The translations under genes and the position numbers were made by a program. From positions 1 to 27,726 of the IMG/VR virus record IMGVR_UViG_3300009419_000074: DNA of 27,726 nucleotides; one strand, given 5' to 3'. How positions within the stretch are numbered: position 1 is the first letter of the stretch; every line of letters starts with the position of its first letter. A model generated the notes under the pieces. It did no database searches. It worked only from the letters and a program-made list of their open reading frames with translations, and was not told where the DNA came from. This stretch comes from a virus. Positions 14,171-21,819 of the stretch are shown here, piece by piece.

Positions 14171-14964
14171 TGACTAAACGAATTTTAATAATGGGCTTAC
14201 CAGGAGCTGGCAAAACATATCTAGCACAGCATCTACTAGATCATTTACAAGCAGAACGCAAACGTGTGTATTGGTTAAATGCCGACGATGTACGTAAAAA
14301 ATACAATGACTGGGATTTTACAGAAGCAGGACGTATCCGTCAGAGTTTACGTATGCGTGAACTAGCAGATGCTCAAACAGATATGGATTATGTTATCTGC
14401 GACTTTGTTGCTCCATTAGTTGAAATGCGTAATAACTTTAAAGCAGATTGGACTGTGTGGGTTGATACCATTGACAAAGGTAGATACGAAGATACTAACA
14501 AAGCCTTTATTCCTCCAGAAGTATATGACTTTAGAATTACTGAACAAAACGCTGAAAAGTGGGGAGAGTTTATTGCCGCGCATATCATTGATAACCGCCG
14601 CCGTCCTGTGTTTGATTGGCAAAAAGAAACAGTACAGATGTTAGGACGCTGGCAACCGTGGCATGCTGGGCATCGTGCGCTGTTTGAACGTGCTATCGCT
14701 AAGACTGGACAAGTTGTAATTCAGATCCGCGACTGTCAAGGCTGGCAAGGATCTAACCCATTTGAAATTGAAAAAGTTAAATCATTTATCAAACGTGATT
14801 TAGACATGGTGTATCAAGGTCAATACGAAATTCAGGTTGTACCAAATATTGTAAACATTACCTATGGTAGAGATGTTGGTTACAAAATTGAACAAGAAAC
14901 ATTCGACAAATCAATTACAGATATTAGTGCTACTAACATTAGAAAATCACTAGGGCTGAAATAA
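14170..14964 (+). CDS. Fused P-loop kinase (APS-kinase-like) and NMN-adenylyltransferase-like protein
   Basis: 264 aa in two domains. Residues 1-145 resemble adenylylsulfate-kinase-type P-loop kinases: Walker A GLPGAGKT (9-16), NADDVRKKYNDW and DFTEAGRIRQSLRM. From about residue 155 a nucleotidyltransferase domain follows, with GRWQPWHAGH (HxGH motif), SNPFEIEKVKSF and ISATNIRK, as in the NadM/NadR type of NMN adenylyltransferase. NadR joins the same two activities in the opposite order. The product could be NAD or another adenylylated or cytidylylated metabolite; the substrate is not readable. It overlaps its upstream neighbour by 1 nt and abuts the next gene. Confidence 0.8.
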   Translation: MTKRILIMGLPGAGKTYLAQHLLDHLQAERKRVYWLNADDVRKKYNDWDFTEAGRIRQSLRMRELADAQTDMDYVICDFVAPLVEMRNNFKADWTVWVDTIDKGRYEDTNKAFIPPEVYDFRITEQNAEKWGEFIAAHIIDNRRRPVFDWQKETVQMLGRWQPWHAGHRALFERAIAKTGQVVIQIRDCQGWQGSNPFEIEKVKSFIKRDLDMVYQGQYEIQVVPNIVNITYGRDVGYKIEQETFDKSITDISATNIRKSLGLK

Positions 14965-15459
14965 ATGAGCGACAATGGCAAAAGTAATATTGCCAAAGGT
15001 CGCACGAGCTATGATCTAGAAGTAGGCGGCATGATTGTGCCGTTCTTCAACAAAAATGTTACACCGTATCCTACTGAAGCAGGAGGTGTAAAATTTGATT
15101 TAGTTCCTGTTGAAAAACAAAAAGACGTAATGCTAAATGTTGCTAGGCTTCATGCACAGCAAGAATACGATCGTATAATGGAAATGGTAAATGTATTACA
15201 AAAACAAGCCAACCAAATTAAACGAAGATTAGAAATTACAGATGCGGTACATGCCGCCAAGTATCAATTTCAAGTGTCGCATGGTCAGATTTATTGGCTG
15301 GCGTTTGATACAAGGCATAAATGTACTATACTGGTGCGACACGGACCTAACGAATGGTCAACTGGCGCTCCAGAAAATTATGAATATATAGCCAGGGTAA
15401 AATACCTAGGCGACTATAGTTGGCAAGAAATAGACGAACAAGGAAATTATGTTACTTAG
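14965..15459 (+). CDS. DUF2452-type conserved phage protein
   Basis: 164 aa. It contains TPYPTEAGGVKFDLVPVEKQ, then MLNVARLHAQQEYDRIMEMV, a Gln-rich helix (LQKQANQIKRRLEIT), and a C-terminal part beginning AAKYQFQVSHGQIYWLAFD and ending in WSTGAPENYEYIARVKYLGD. I recognise this as the DUF2452 family found in T4-like phages and some bacteria, function unknown. It starts directly after the kinase fusion and overlaps the following gene by 11 nt. Confidence 0.8.
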   Translation: MSDNGKSNIAKGRTSYDLEVGGMIVPFFNKNVTPYPTEAGGVKFDLVPVEKQKDVMLNVARLHAQQEYDRIMEMVNVLQKQANQIKRRLEITDAVHAAKYQFQVSHGQIYWLAFDTRHKCTILVRHGPNEWSTGAPENYEYIARVKYLGDYSWQEIDEQGNYVT

Positions 15460-15736
15460 TAAACCAATCACACAAGGTTCAGTAGTTAGTTTAAAACTAG
15501 TGAACGGAGACGAAATCATTGCACGATACGACGGAGAAGATGACAGCACTATTAAAATTAATAGGCCACTGGCATTAACTATGGGCGCACAAGGACTAGG
15601 AATGATTCCTTGGTTGTTCCTTGGTGACACAGAATCCTTTACACTAAAACGCGAGCATGTGTTTGTTATGGTACCTAGCAAGAAGGATGCTGCTGATCAA
15701 TATATGCAAGGGACTACTGGTATTGCCCTAGCTTAA
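15449..15736 (+). CDS. Small beta-barrel (Sm-like) conserved phage protein
   Basis: 95 aa. TQGSVVSLKLVNGDEIIARY, then RPLALTMGAQGLGM and TLKREHVFVMVP suggest an Sm/LSm-like five-stranded barrel. Similar proteins follow the DUF2452 gene in related phages, as I recall. If the fold is right it may bind RNA or form a ring, but no RNA-binding residues can be identified. It overlaps its upstream neighbour. Confidence 0.6.
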   Translation: MLLSKPITQGSVVSLKLVNGDEIIARYDGEDDSTIKINRPLALTMGAQGLGMIPWLFLGDTESFTLKREHVFVMVPSKKDAADQYMQGTTGIALA

Positions 15737-15739
15737 ATA
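15733..15739 (+). promoter_or_regulatory. TTAAATA element
   Basis: It overlaps the stop of the upstream gene and lies 19 nt before the ATG at 15759, which also has AGGAGAT. Confidence 0.4.
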
Positions 15740-15758
15740 AAGTATTAGGAGATAGAAT

Positions 15759-16610
15759 ATGCCATATGTACCAGGCGGAACCAGTCAAGGAAATAGTGGA
15801 TTAGTAGAAGTTTCTGATGTATATCACAGTCCCAATGTGTTTGCCAACAATGTAGCAATGGCATTGTGGCAAACGCCCGGCGAAAGTGCATCATACGCAG
15901 GCGTAAGTGTATCTCCGTCAATACAAATTCCTCAGCAAATTCAAGATGCAATTAACTCAAGCTCAGCAGCCTATGTTGCGTCACAAACTGGTCAACCTAA
16001 CCAGTATTATAGTGCGACCGCTGCTGAAGGTGGTGTTAAAGGAAACTATGCAGGAACACCCGATGATGCATCAACAGGTACCGGTCTAATTGCAACAGAT
16101 GCTTCGTTTAGTGACATTGTGCCATGGATGCAAAAAACTTACGAAGAAGCACAGCGAGGCATGTGGAGAGAAACTGGTCAAGGCGGCAAACCAAGCAATC
16201 CGAATATTACAGGAATTTGGAAAACGCTTGGCATTGGTACAACAGGTGCATGGACAACTGATCAGACAGCATGGTGTATGGGATTTGTAAATTTTGGTCT
16301 TAAAGCCTCTGGTTACAAATATGTACAAACTGCAAGTGCTGCCGCAATTACACAAACTCCAGGAAGGTGGGGAGCAGTTCAGGTTCCAAAAGAACAAGCA
16401 CAACCGGGAGATATCGCATTCTGGAGTTACCGCCATGTAAACTTTGTCTACGAAAAGAAAGGTGCTGGATTCACATTCTTTGGTGGAAATCAAACACCAA
16501 AGGGCGGAAGTAATAATCCAGACGATGGCGATGCTACTATTAGTTACCCAGGAGGTACGCCTGCTTCTAATTCAAATTGGGTAAGTTGCTGGCGTCCAAG
16601 TAAGACTTGA
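15759..16610 (+). CDS. PAAR-like / cell-wall peptidase fusion (baseplate spike candidate)
   Basis: 283 aa. The N-terminal 45 residues, with GLVEVSDVYHSPNVFANNVA followed by MALW, look like PAAR-like tips that I recall in marine T4-like phage baseplates. A linker of low complexity follows. From about residue 120 the protein resembles a CHAP/NlpC-P60-like (TIGR02594) peptidoglycan amidase/peptidase: catalytic Cys in TAWCMGFVNFGL, AQPGDIAFW, catalytic His in YRHVNFVYEKKG, and FFGGNQT. It would puncture and cut the cell wall at infection, replacing the T4 gp5 lysozyme domain. A free endolysin is the alternative; the PAAR-like N-terminus argues for a virion tip. Confidence 0.7.
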   Translation: MPYVPGGTSQGNSGLVEVSDVYHSPNVFANNVAMALWQTPGESASYAGVSVSPSIQIPQQIQDAINSSSAAYVASQTGQPNQYYSATAAEGGVKGNYAGTPDDASTGTGLIATDASFSDIVPWMQKTYEEAQRGMWRETGQGGKPSNPNITGIWKTLGIGTTGAWTTDQTAWCMGFVNFGLKASGYKYVQTASAAAITQTPGRWGAVQVPKEQAQPGDIAFWSYRHVNFVYEKKGAGFTFFGGNQTPKGGSNNPDDGDATISYPGGTPASNSNWVSCWRPSKT

Positions 16611-16635
16611 CAAAACCAAAAAACGCTGTTATACT
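16607..16635 (+). promoter_or_regulatory. Consensus sigma70 promoter
   Basis: TTGACA (16607-16612), 17-nt spacer, TATACT (16630-16635) with a TG extension. It overlaps the stop of the peptidase gene and drives the gene at 16655, which has AAGGAG close to the expected start site. Likely a host-polymerase (early) promoter. Confidence 0.85.
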
Positions 16636-16654
16636 ATAAGCAAGGAGATAGCAA

Positions 16655-16966
16655 ATGGCAAATGAATTAGCAAAATACCTAAACTCTCGTCGTCGTCAAA
16701 AGGACGAGAATGCAGTCAAGAAGCAACTCAAAATTGCCAAACAGCACAGTATAGGCTTTTATGATAAAAAGGTAAAAGAGCCACATCGCATGGTAAAACA
16801 TCATGCAATGGATTGTGGTAACCCAGAATGCTATCTTTGCGGTAATCCACGTAAAACACATAAAGATAAACTTACACAACAAGAAAAACGTCTTTTCCAA
16901 GATACGGAAAAGATTACAGACAAACACAGTAACGGGTTGAAAAATGACGAAGAAGATATACTATGA
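16655..16966 (+). CDS. Small Cys-rich zinc-finger-like protein
   Basis: 103 aa, strongly basic at the N-terminus (KYLNSRRRQKDENAVKK). It has a compact Cys cluster, HHAMDCGNPECYLCGNPRK (C-x4-C-x2-C with neighbouring His), which could bind one zinc, followed by LTQQEKRLFQD. Similar CGNPxCxxCGNPR proteins occur in phages and bacteria with no known function. Its private consensus sigma70 promoter suggests early expression, perhaps as a nucleic-acid-binding host-takeover factor; this is inference. Confidence 0.7.
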   Translation: MANELAKYLNSRRRQKDENAVKKQLKIAKQHSIGFYDKKVKEPHRMVKHHAMDCGNPECYLCGNPRKTHKDKLTQQEKRLFQDTEKITDKHSNGLKNDEEDIL

Positions 16967-17417
16967 AAAAATTGGTAGAAAATATGTTCCAGTCGCTGAG
17001 TATGACAGCACCTATTTGGATAGCTTTCCAAAAGGTAATCACTTGGTTATGTGTTATCCCGGAGGCTCTAGTCGTCGGTTCAATATTGATCCTAACTATG
17101 CGGCTATGATTGCCGCTGGACGAGTTGCCGAGGATGTTATTAGTAAGGCAGTGGTTAAAGCTAGCGAAATGCGTCCACACAATAAGCCTATTACTGAAAA
17201 GCAAAAGAAAGCATGGGAAGCTCTAGCTAAAGCAATGGGAGACGACCGATACTATGTCGAAATTCCCAGTGCAAGGGAAATCGCAGAAGCGGGTGTAAAA
17301 GCTATGCAAGAAGAAGCTGATAAACTCATGTTGCATCCTGCGGTTAGAAGATCTTACGAAAACTTCCAGATTGTCTGCAAACTTGTCAACGAAACTGATA
17401 CTCAAGGCGTTAAATAA
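16944..17417 (+). CDS. Conserved phage hypothetical protein, 157 aa
   Basis: It starts inside the end of the zinc-finger-like gene (23-nt overlap). The protein reads MTKKIYYEKIGRKYVPVAEY, then HLVMCYPGGSSRRFNIDPNY and AAMIAAGRVAEDVISKAVVK, and ends in a helical region. The pattern of a short beta domain plus long helices resembles phage proteins I recall, of unknown role. It probably shares the sigma70 promoter at 16607. Confidence 0.65.
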   Translation: MTKKIYYEKIGRKYVPVAEYDSTYLDSFPKGNHLVMCYPGGSSRRFNIDPNYAAMIAAGRVAEDVISKAVVKASEMRPHNKPITEKQKKAWEALAKAMGDDRYYVEIPSAREIAEAGVKAMQEEADKLMLHPAVRRSYENFQIVCKLVNETDTQGVK

Positions 17418-17528
17418 TATATGCCGGAAGGGGTAAACCTGCGTAGCAAGTTGCCAAGGTGCAAGACCTTGTAAGTTAGGCGGAGACTCCACAAGCCCTT
17501 CGGATTCCGTCATTTTTTGGAGATTGCT
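17418..17528 (+). other. Structured leader RNA candidate
   Basis: Between two genes, CCGGAAGGG (17424-17432) can pair with CCCTTCGG (17496-17503) with one bulged G. This closes an element of about 80 nt that contains CAAGGT/ACCTTG (17455-17460 with 17466-17471, 5-nt loop), GCAAGTTGC and GGAGACTCC. A T-run (ATTTTTTGG) follows and includes the GGAG ribosome binding site of the His-rich gene. This layout fits a cis-regulatory leader or an independent small RNA; I do not recognise a known riboswitch consensus. Confidence 0.5.
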
Positions 17529-17846
17529 ATGAAAAAAGTTTTAGCCGTATTATTGTTAACATTGTCCACAGTACCAGCAATGGCTCAACATCATCATGGA
17601 CATTGGCACGGACACGGACATCGCGTACATGGTGGCGGCTGGAATTGGGTAGTTCCTGCTATCATTGGTGGTGCAGTAGTATATGGCGCAACTCGACCCG
17701 ATCCTGTTATTGTACAACAACCTCCTATTATCGTACAACAGCCACCAATTTATCAATATCCACAAATTGTACAAAATTGTACACCTTGGACAGAAACACA
17801 AAATTCAGACGGTACAATTACACGTACACGCACATGTAATCAGTAA
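17529..17846 (+). CDS. Secreted His-rich protein
   Basis: The start is the ATG at 17529 with GGAG 6 nt upstream, giving 105 aa. The signal peptide is MKKVLAVLLLTLSTVPAMAQ with an A-x-A cleavage site. The mature N-terminus is HHHGHWHGHGHRVHGGG, a likely metal-binding stretch. A Gly/Ala hydrophobic segment, a Pro-Gln-Val repeat (IVQQPPIIVQQPP) and a C-terminal CTPWTETQNSDGTITRTRTC follow. Similar C-termini occur in small secreted bacterial and phage proteins. It probably ends in the periplasm or envelope. It lies directly after a structured leader, so metal- or stress-dependent control is possible. Confidence 0.75.
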   Translation: MKKVLAVLLLTLSTVPAMAQHHHGHWHGHGHRVHGGGWNWVVPAIIGGAVVYGATRPDPVIVQQPPIIVQQPPIYQYPQIVQNCTPWTETQNSDGTITRTRTCNQ

Positions 17847-17872
17847 TTGCAATCTTTGATGATGTTGGTATG

Positions 17873-17879
17873 CTAAATA
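17873..17879 (+). promoter_or_regulatory. CTAAATA late-promoter-like element
   Basis: It lies 22 nt upstream of the adhesin-like gene at 17902 in a short intergenic gap. Confidence 0.4.
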
Positions 17880-17901
17880 TTGATATTAGCAGAGAACCAA
17901 T

Positions 17902-18480
17902 ATGCCAACACCATCATCGGGCCAGATTTCCTTTCAAAATCTACAAAATACATTCGGAACAGGCAGTCCTGTATCCTTTAGCCAATTATATAAGGGCGGA
18001 ACCTATGTTCCTAACATTACCCCTAATAATGCTATTCCTACGGCTAATGCCATTGCCATAGATGACTTCTATAGTACATGGGGTAGAAAGAGTCTAACAT
18101 TTACTGTAACAATAGGCTCTATTGCAGGAAAAGGAAAGAAGGGCAAAAAAGGATCGTTATACGGATTTGGTACAGGGTTTGGCTCTATCAGTGCTAGCAC
18201 ATTTTTAACACCGAACGGCCCAATGACTGTACGAGGACTATATTATAGTACAGGCGATGCTAGATGGCATTTAAAGTTGTCACATACAAGTTCTGCTCCT
18301 GCAGATACTGATTTATCTTTTAGACAAGTGTCTGTGTCGGGTTACAATATCAACGGTGTTAGATCTGCTAGAACAAGTACTAGCACTTCAGGAAACTCAC
18401 GCAAATGGGCATGGAATGTAACAAACCCTGCTCACCCAATATCAGGTACAATTACCTGCACAATTCAATACTACGGTTAA
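17902..18480 (+). CDS. Virion adhesin/tail-fibre-type protein
   Basis: 192 aa. The N-terminus has PSSGQISFQNLQNTFGTGSP, then VSFSQLYKGGTYVPN, a virion-attachment signature I recall from many marine T4-like phage fibre and baseplate proteins. Residues 70-190 are a beta-rich Gly/Ser/Thr domain with an unusual Lys-Gly run, GKGKKGKKGSLYGFGTGFGS. It probably forms a small fibre or receptor-binding knob. The following gene is 9 nt downstream and probably in the same late operon. Confidence 0.65.
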   Translation: MPTPSSGQISFQNLQNTFGTGSPVSFSQLYKGGTYVPNITPNNAIPTANAIAIDDFYSTWGRKSLTFTVTIGSIAGKGKKGKKGSLYGFGTGFGSISASTFLTPNGPMTVRGLYYSTGDARWHLKLSHTSSAPADTDLSFRQVSVSGYNINGVRSARTSTSTSGNSRKWAWNVTNPAHPISGTITCTIQYYG

Positions 18481-18489
18481 AGGAAAACA

Positions 18490-18984
18490 ATGATTCCATT
18501 TAAGATGCAAATTCTCAGTTACAATAACGCTGGATCGTATTCAGTAGAATATATTCCAGAGAATGAAAAATGCACTCCTATAAAATTAGATATTCGTATC
18601 GATACAGCAACAACAAGTAATCCTGATGAAGTTGTTGAACTTTTAAAACAATCATCGCCTCAGGATTTTTGGGTTAGCGAAATTGGCACTACTGATGTAG
18701 ATCACGAAGCCTTAAAAAAATTAGTGAATACTGTTCATCGCGTAACCGAAGCAGGAAATTCATTTGTGTCTACAGGATACAGTACTCCCGATCGCGGAGT
18801 TAGGAGAGCTCCACGAGCCCAATCTCCTGTACCTGCCGCATTAATTGCTCAAGGAGTTACGGCACCAGGTGTTGAAGGATTCACCCCTAACCAACAAGTT
18901 GCGGGTAGGGACGAACAGATGATCATTAAATTAAAAGTTATTATACAACAAGTTATTCAAGAAATGGCGGAAGGTACAGTATGA
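18490..18984 (+). CDS. Hypothetical phage protein, 164 aa
   Basis: An acidic beta-like N-terminal domain (MQILSYNNAGSYSVEYIPEN), a disordered Pro/Arg/Gln-rich centre and a C-terminal helix with DEQMIIKLKVIIQQVIQEMA. AAAGGA lies upstream. It overlaps the next gene by 4 nt. Its location between an adhesin-like and another beta-rich gene suggests a virion component; the family is not recognised. Confidence 0.55.
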   Translation: MIPFKMQILSYNNAGSYSVEYIPENEKCTPIKLDIRIDTATTSNPDEVVELLKQSSPQDFWVSEIGTTDVDHEALKKLVNTVHRVTEAGNSFVSTGYSTPDRGVRRAPRAQSPVPAALIAQGVTAPGVEGFTPNQQVAGRDEQMIIKLKVIIQQVIQEMAEGTV

Positions 18985-19484
18985 AATTTACTCCACATGC
19001 AGCATTTGGAACAGTTGTTATCTTGGCTCAGGCCAACGCAGGCGATACTCGCGTTGTTCCTATTGCAGAAAACGGATTGGTTAAAACTGGGTGGTATTAT
19101 TATACACACGGATGTGCAAAAGTTCATGTTATCGAAACAGGCGAACAACTATCAGATAGGAATCCAGGTTGGCTGAATTCAGAACATGCTGGAGCCAGTG
19201 CTTCCACAGGCGGCAATTTACAATTAAATTTTCCAGTACCAACTGAGTGGTTATGTATTCCTCACCAGTATAACAAAGATGGTCTTCCAACATTAGAAAG
19301 TTTTGTTGTAGAGTCCGGAACAAGTAGAGTAATTGAAAATAATTCTAATATTTTTCTTGTTAGAGGCACATTAACTATTAAAGGTAAAGACTTTGTAGGA
19401 CCAACACAAATTCGTGTTAGATCTGGAGATACCGAAGCTACAGTCAAAGGTAGTCAAAGCTGTTATGGAGTAAAATTTTTATGA
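18981..19484 (+). CDS. Hypothetical beta-rich phage protein, 167 aa
   Basis: It starts MKFTPHAAFGTVVILAQANA and continues with short beta-like segments (NGLVKTGWYYYTHGCAKVHV), a central loop region with several Asn/Ser, and a C-terminal block (LVRGTLTIKGKDFVG). No known motif. ATGA overlaps link it to both neighbours. It may be structural, but it is also directly coupled to the desaturase downstream, so it could belong to that accessory block. Confidence 0.5.
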   Translation: MKFTPHAAFGTVVILAQANAGDTRVVPIAENGLVKTGWYYYTHGCAKVHVIETGEQLSDRNPGWLNSEHAGASASTGGNLQLNFPVPTEWLCIPHQYNKDGLPTLESFVVESGTSRVIENNSNIFLVRGTLTIKGKDFVGPTQIRVRSGDTEATVKGSQSCYGVKFL

Positions 19485-20230
19485 AAACACACGCATGGCA
19501 ACGTTCTATTGGTGCATGGTTATTTTTTCCTGTACTATATTTTACATTAACATCTACCGCTAGTTTACTGTGGTTGATTCCTGCGTTTGTATTATATCTG
19601 ACAATTGCATTAACTGTAACAGTCGGATATCATAGATTATTTGTACATAACTCATTTGTATGTTCTAGATTCTGGCATTGGTTTTTTGGACTAGTAGGAT
19701 GTATTAGTTTAAACTCTGCTCCTGTTCATTGGAGCAGTGTACATATAACACATCATAAATTTGCTGATACCGAAGACGACCCTTACGATCCTGACTGGAG
19801 ACACTTTTTTAGATTTAAAGATCGAGAAAATGTCAAGGCAACTAAAAATGAATTAAGAATGATGCGTGACAAAATGCATCTTTTCTTCATTGAACATTCT
19901 TTTACCCTTAGTGTAGCTTACGGCTTATTAATGTTAGCTTTTGGAGTTAATGCATTCTTGTATTTGTATGCATTACCAACTACACTATATCTAGTAACCA
20001 GTGGTTTACATACAATTTTTGCACACGGTAATCCTACAAACATTGAAGGCAGGACCGCAGCCAGAAATATATGGCTATTGGAATTTATTATTCCAATGGG
20101 CGGTGAGTGGATTCATAAAGAACATCACGACAAGCCTAAACTAAACAATTGGCACACCAAACCGCACTATTTTGATTTAGGCGGAATTATGATAGGGTTA
20201 ATAGAAAAACATGATCAATCAACTGCCTGA
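19481..20230 (+). CDS. Membrane fatty-acid desaturase
   Basis: 249 aa integral membrane di-iron desaturase. The three histidine boxes are in the expected order: HRLFVH near residue 51, HITHHKF near 90 and HKEHHD near 213. Hydrophobic hairpins lie before the first box and between the second and third. The order resembles delta-9 acyl-CoA/acyl-lipid desaturases (DesC/SCD type), although the protein is somewhat shorter. It would introduce a double bond into membrane acyl chains at the inner membrane and make the host membrane more fluid. The ATGA overlap couples it to the upstream gene. Redox partners are not visible nearby. Confidence 0.9.
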   Translation: MKTHAWQRSIGAWLFFPVLYFTLTSTASLLWLIPAFVLYLTIALTVTVGYHRLFVHNSFVCSRFWHWFFGLVGCISLNSAPVHWSSVHITHHKFADTEDDPYDPDWRHFFRFKDRENVKATKNELRMMRDKMHLFFIEHSFTLSVAYGLLMLAFGVNAFLYLYALPTTLYLVTSGLHTIFAHGNPTNIEGRTAARNIWLLEFIIPMGGEWIHKEHHDKPKLNNWHTKPHYFDLGGIMIGLIEKHDQSTA

Positions 20231-20399
20231 CCTAGAAGCAGAAGATAAACGATATAATTTACATGTAGGAGCAGATGCTCCTACAACTTATAATATTACA
20301 TTTGTTTATCCTGACTGGACTCCTCCGCCGCCACCTCCTAAGTTGTTAGAGCCGGCGGTATTTAAATCCCACTTAGATATATTAGGTATTAAATTTTGA
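20211..20399 (+). CDS. Small Pro-rich protein, 62 aa
   Basis: It overlaps the end of the desaturase by 20 nt and its stop overlaps a TTG start (TTGA). The sequence is acidic at first (DLEAEDKRYNLHVG), then TFVYPDWTPPPPPPKLLEP with six consecutive Pro, and ends FKSHLDILGIKF. No family recognised. The tight overlaps make it credible, and the polyproline run could be a protein-interaction or hydroxylation site. Confidence 0.55.
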   Translation: MINQLPDLEAEDKRYNLHVGADAPTTYNITFVYPDWTPPPPPPKLLEPAVFKSHLDILGIKF

Positions 20400-21346
20400 G
20401 AAAATATTATCACCATGCAGGCATGACCCCGATGATGACGTCGCCTGACCACATGTATAATGTATTTGATCGTACAAGATCAATGATTGATATTAAAGAC
20501 ATTGAAGTGATCACTCCAATAGGTAGTGCAGTTGAACCTTTGAGTATTGAAGAACTTTGTCACAATAGTGCTAGTAACATTATTACTCAAGCAGGTTCTA
20601 AGAAGTTAGTAGTAACATGGAGCGGAGGAATTGATTCTACTCTGGTGTTAAGTGAGCTTCTAAAAATTGCTCCTAAAGAACAGATTGTTGTAATGATGGA
20701 TAACAACTCTATACGTGAGTATCCAGAGTTCTACAAAAAATATATAGAAGGGCAGTTAGAAACTAGAGAAATGAGTTTTTACACTGACGATCCTTTGCGT
20801 GTAGCACTGAAAGATGGTGTAGTTGTTACAGGACACTTAATGGATCCTGTGTTTGGTGCAAACATTTATCAAGCGTTACCTGAAGATAAATTAAAACAAA
20901 GTATTCCAGAATTTCTAAAAAACCTTAACGGATTTTCTCAAGAAAGATATAAAAAATCAATTAATGCATGTCCTAGGCAGCTAGTTGATGTTAAAGATTT
21001 GTTCTGGTGGTTAGACTACACATTGAACTACCAAAGCGAACAACTTATGTGGTTGTTAGAAATTGAAGAAATGATCTTAGACAAAAACCTATTTCACTTT
21101 GGTGCAGGTAAGGATTGGAATAACTATGCTGTATCAACTCCCGCAGAAGTAAAATGGCAAGGTTACGATTTTAATTACTACAAGATGGAAATTAAAAAGC
21201 ATATTCAGAAGTTTACAGGCGATGAAAACTACACAAAGAATAAGATAAAAATGCCATCATGGAGACATTATAGGACAGATGAACAGAGGTTCAGAGACAA
21301 AGCAGTTTGGATAACTACAGACTGGAAACGCGGTTGGTTGAGTTAA
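20396..21346 (+). CDS. PP-loop ATP-pyrophosphatase (adenine nucleotide alpha-hydrolase fold)
   Basis: 316 aa from a TTG that overlaps the previous stop, an arrangement like the ATGA couplings nearby; an internal ATG at 20423 is the alternative. The PP-loop SGGIDST lies near residue 77 in KLVVTWSGGIDSTLVLSELL. This is the signature of N-type ATP pyrophosphatases such as asparagine synthetase, QueC or ThiI, which activate a carbonyl as an adenylate. There is no glutaminase domain and no obvious zinc-binding Cys cluster, so it is neither a full asparagine synthetase nor a typical QueC. The substrate is unknown. Confidence 0.8.
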   Translation: MRKYYHHAGMTPMMTSPDHMYNVFDRTRSMIDIKDIEVITPIGSAVEPLSIEELCHNSASNIITQAGSKKLVVTWSGGIDSTLVLSELLKIAPKEQIVVMMDNNSIREYPEFYKKYIEGQLETREMSFYTDDPLRVALKDGVVVTGHLMDPVFGANIYQALPEDKLKQSIPEFLKNLNGFSQERYKKSINACPRQLVDVKDLFWWLDYTLNYQSEQLMWLLEIEEMILDKNLFHFGAGKDWNNYAVSTPAEVKWQGYDFNYYKMEIKKHIQKFTGDENYTKNKIKMPSWRHYRTDEQRFRDKAVWITTDWKRGWLS

Positions 21347-21359
21347 TTGAGAGATAAAA

Positions 21360-21818
21360 ATGGCATTAAAATTACAATGTGAACCAGTACTACTAGTTAA
21401 ACCAGAAATGGAACCTATGCTCATCGATCACTACGAAGAGTTGACGATGCACAAGGATAAAATTAAGTTAGCACCCGACTGGGAACTATACGATAAAATG
21501 GAAAAAGCAGGTAACTTCTATCTTCTTACCGCTCGTCTTGAAGAACAGGATAACATGCTGGTGGGATATAGTGCATGGTTTGTGAAGCCACACATTCATT
21601 ATAAAGAAACTATTGTTGCGGCCAACGATGTATTGTTCCTACACAAAGATTATCGTCAGGGAATGACAGGTATCAAACTGATTAAATATTCAGAGCAGGA
21701 AATGCGTAAGTATGCTCATAAGATTACATGGCACGTTAAAGGCGAGCCAGATTTTCGCCCTATCTTGCATAGGTTAGGATACGTTGATGAAGATGTTATC
21801 GTAGGAAAAATGTTTTAA
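21360..21818 (+). CDS. GNAT-type acetyltransferase
   Basis: 152 aa. The beta-alpha order of GNAT enzymes is visible: NFYLLTARLEEQDNMLVGYS (strands 3-4), NDVLFLHKDYRQGMTGIKL with the acetyl-CoA pyrophosphate loop-like RQGMTG (Q/R-x-x-G-x-G/A), and ILHRLGYVDEDVIVGKMF at the end. The HIHYKET segment is common in phage-type GNATs. The acceptor is unknown; phage GNATs may modify host proteins or small molecules. It lies between a PP-loop enzyme and three oxygenase-like genes. Confidence 0.78.
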   Translation: MALKLQCEPVLLVKPEMEPMLIDHYEELTMHKDKIKLAPDWELYDKMEKAGNFYLLTARLEEQDNMLVGYSAWFVKPHIHYKETIVAANDVLFLHKDYRQGMTGIKLIKYSEQEMRKYAHKITWHVKGEPDFRPILHRLGYVDEDVIVGKMF

Positions 21819-21819
21819 T

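Noticed and set aside
17424-17503. Known riboswitch (glutamine/downstream-peptide, cobalamin or NiCo type)
   Set aside because: None of the conserved core sequences I know for these classes is present.
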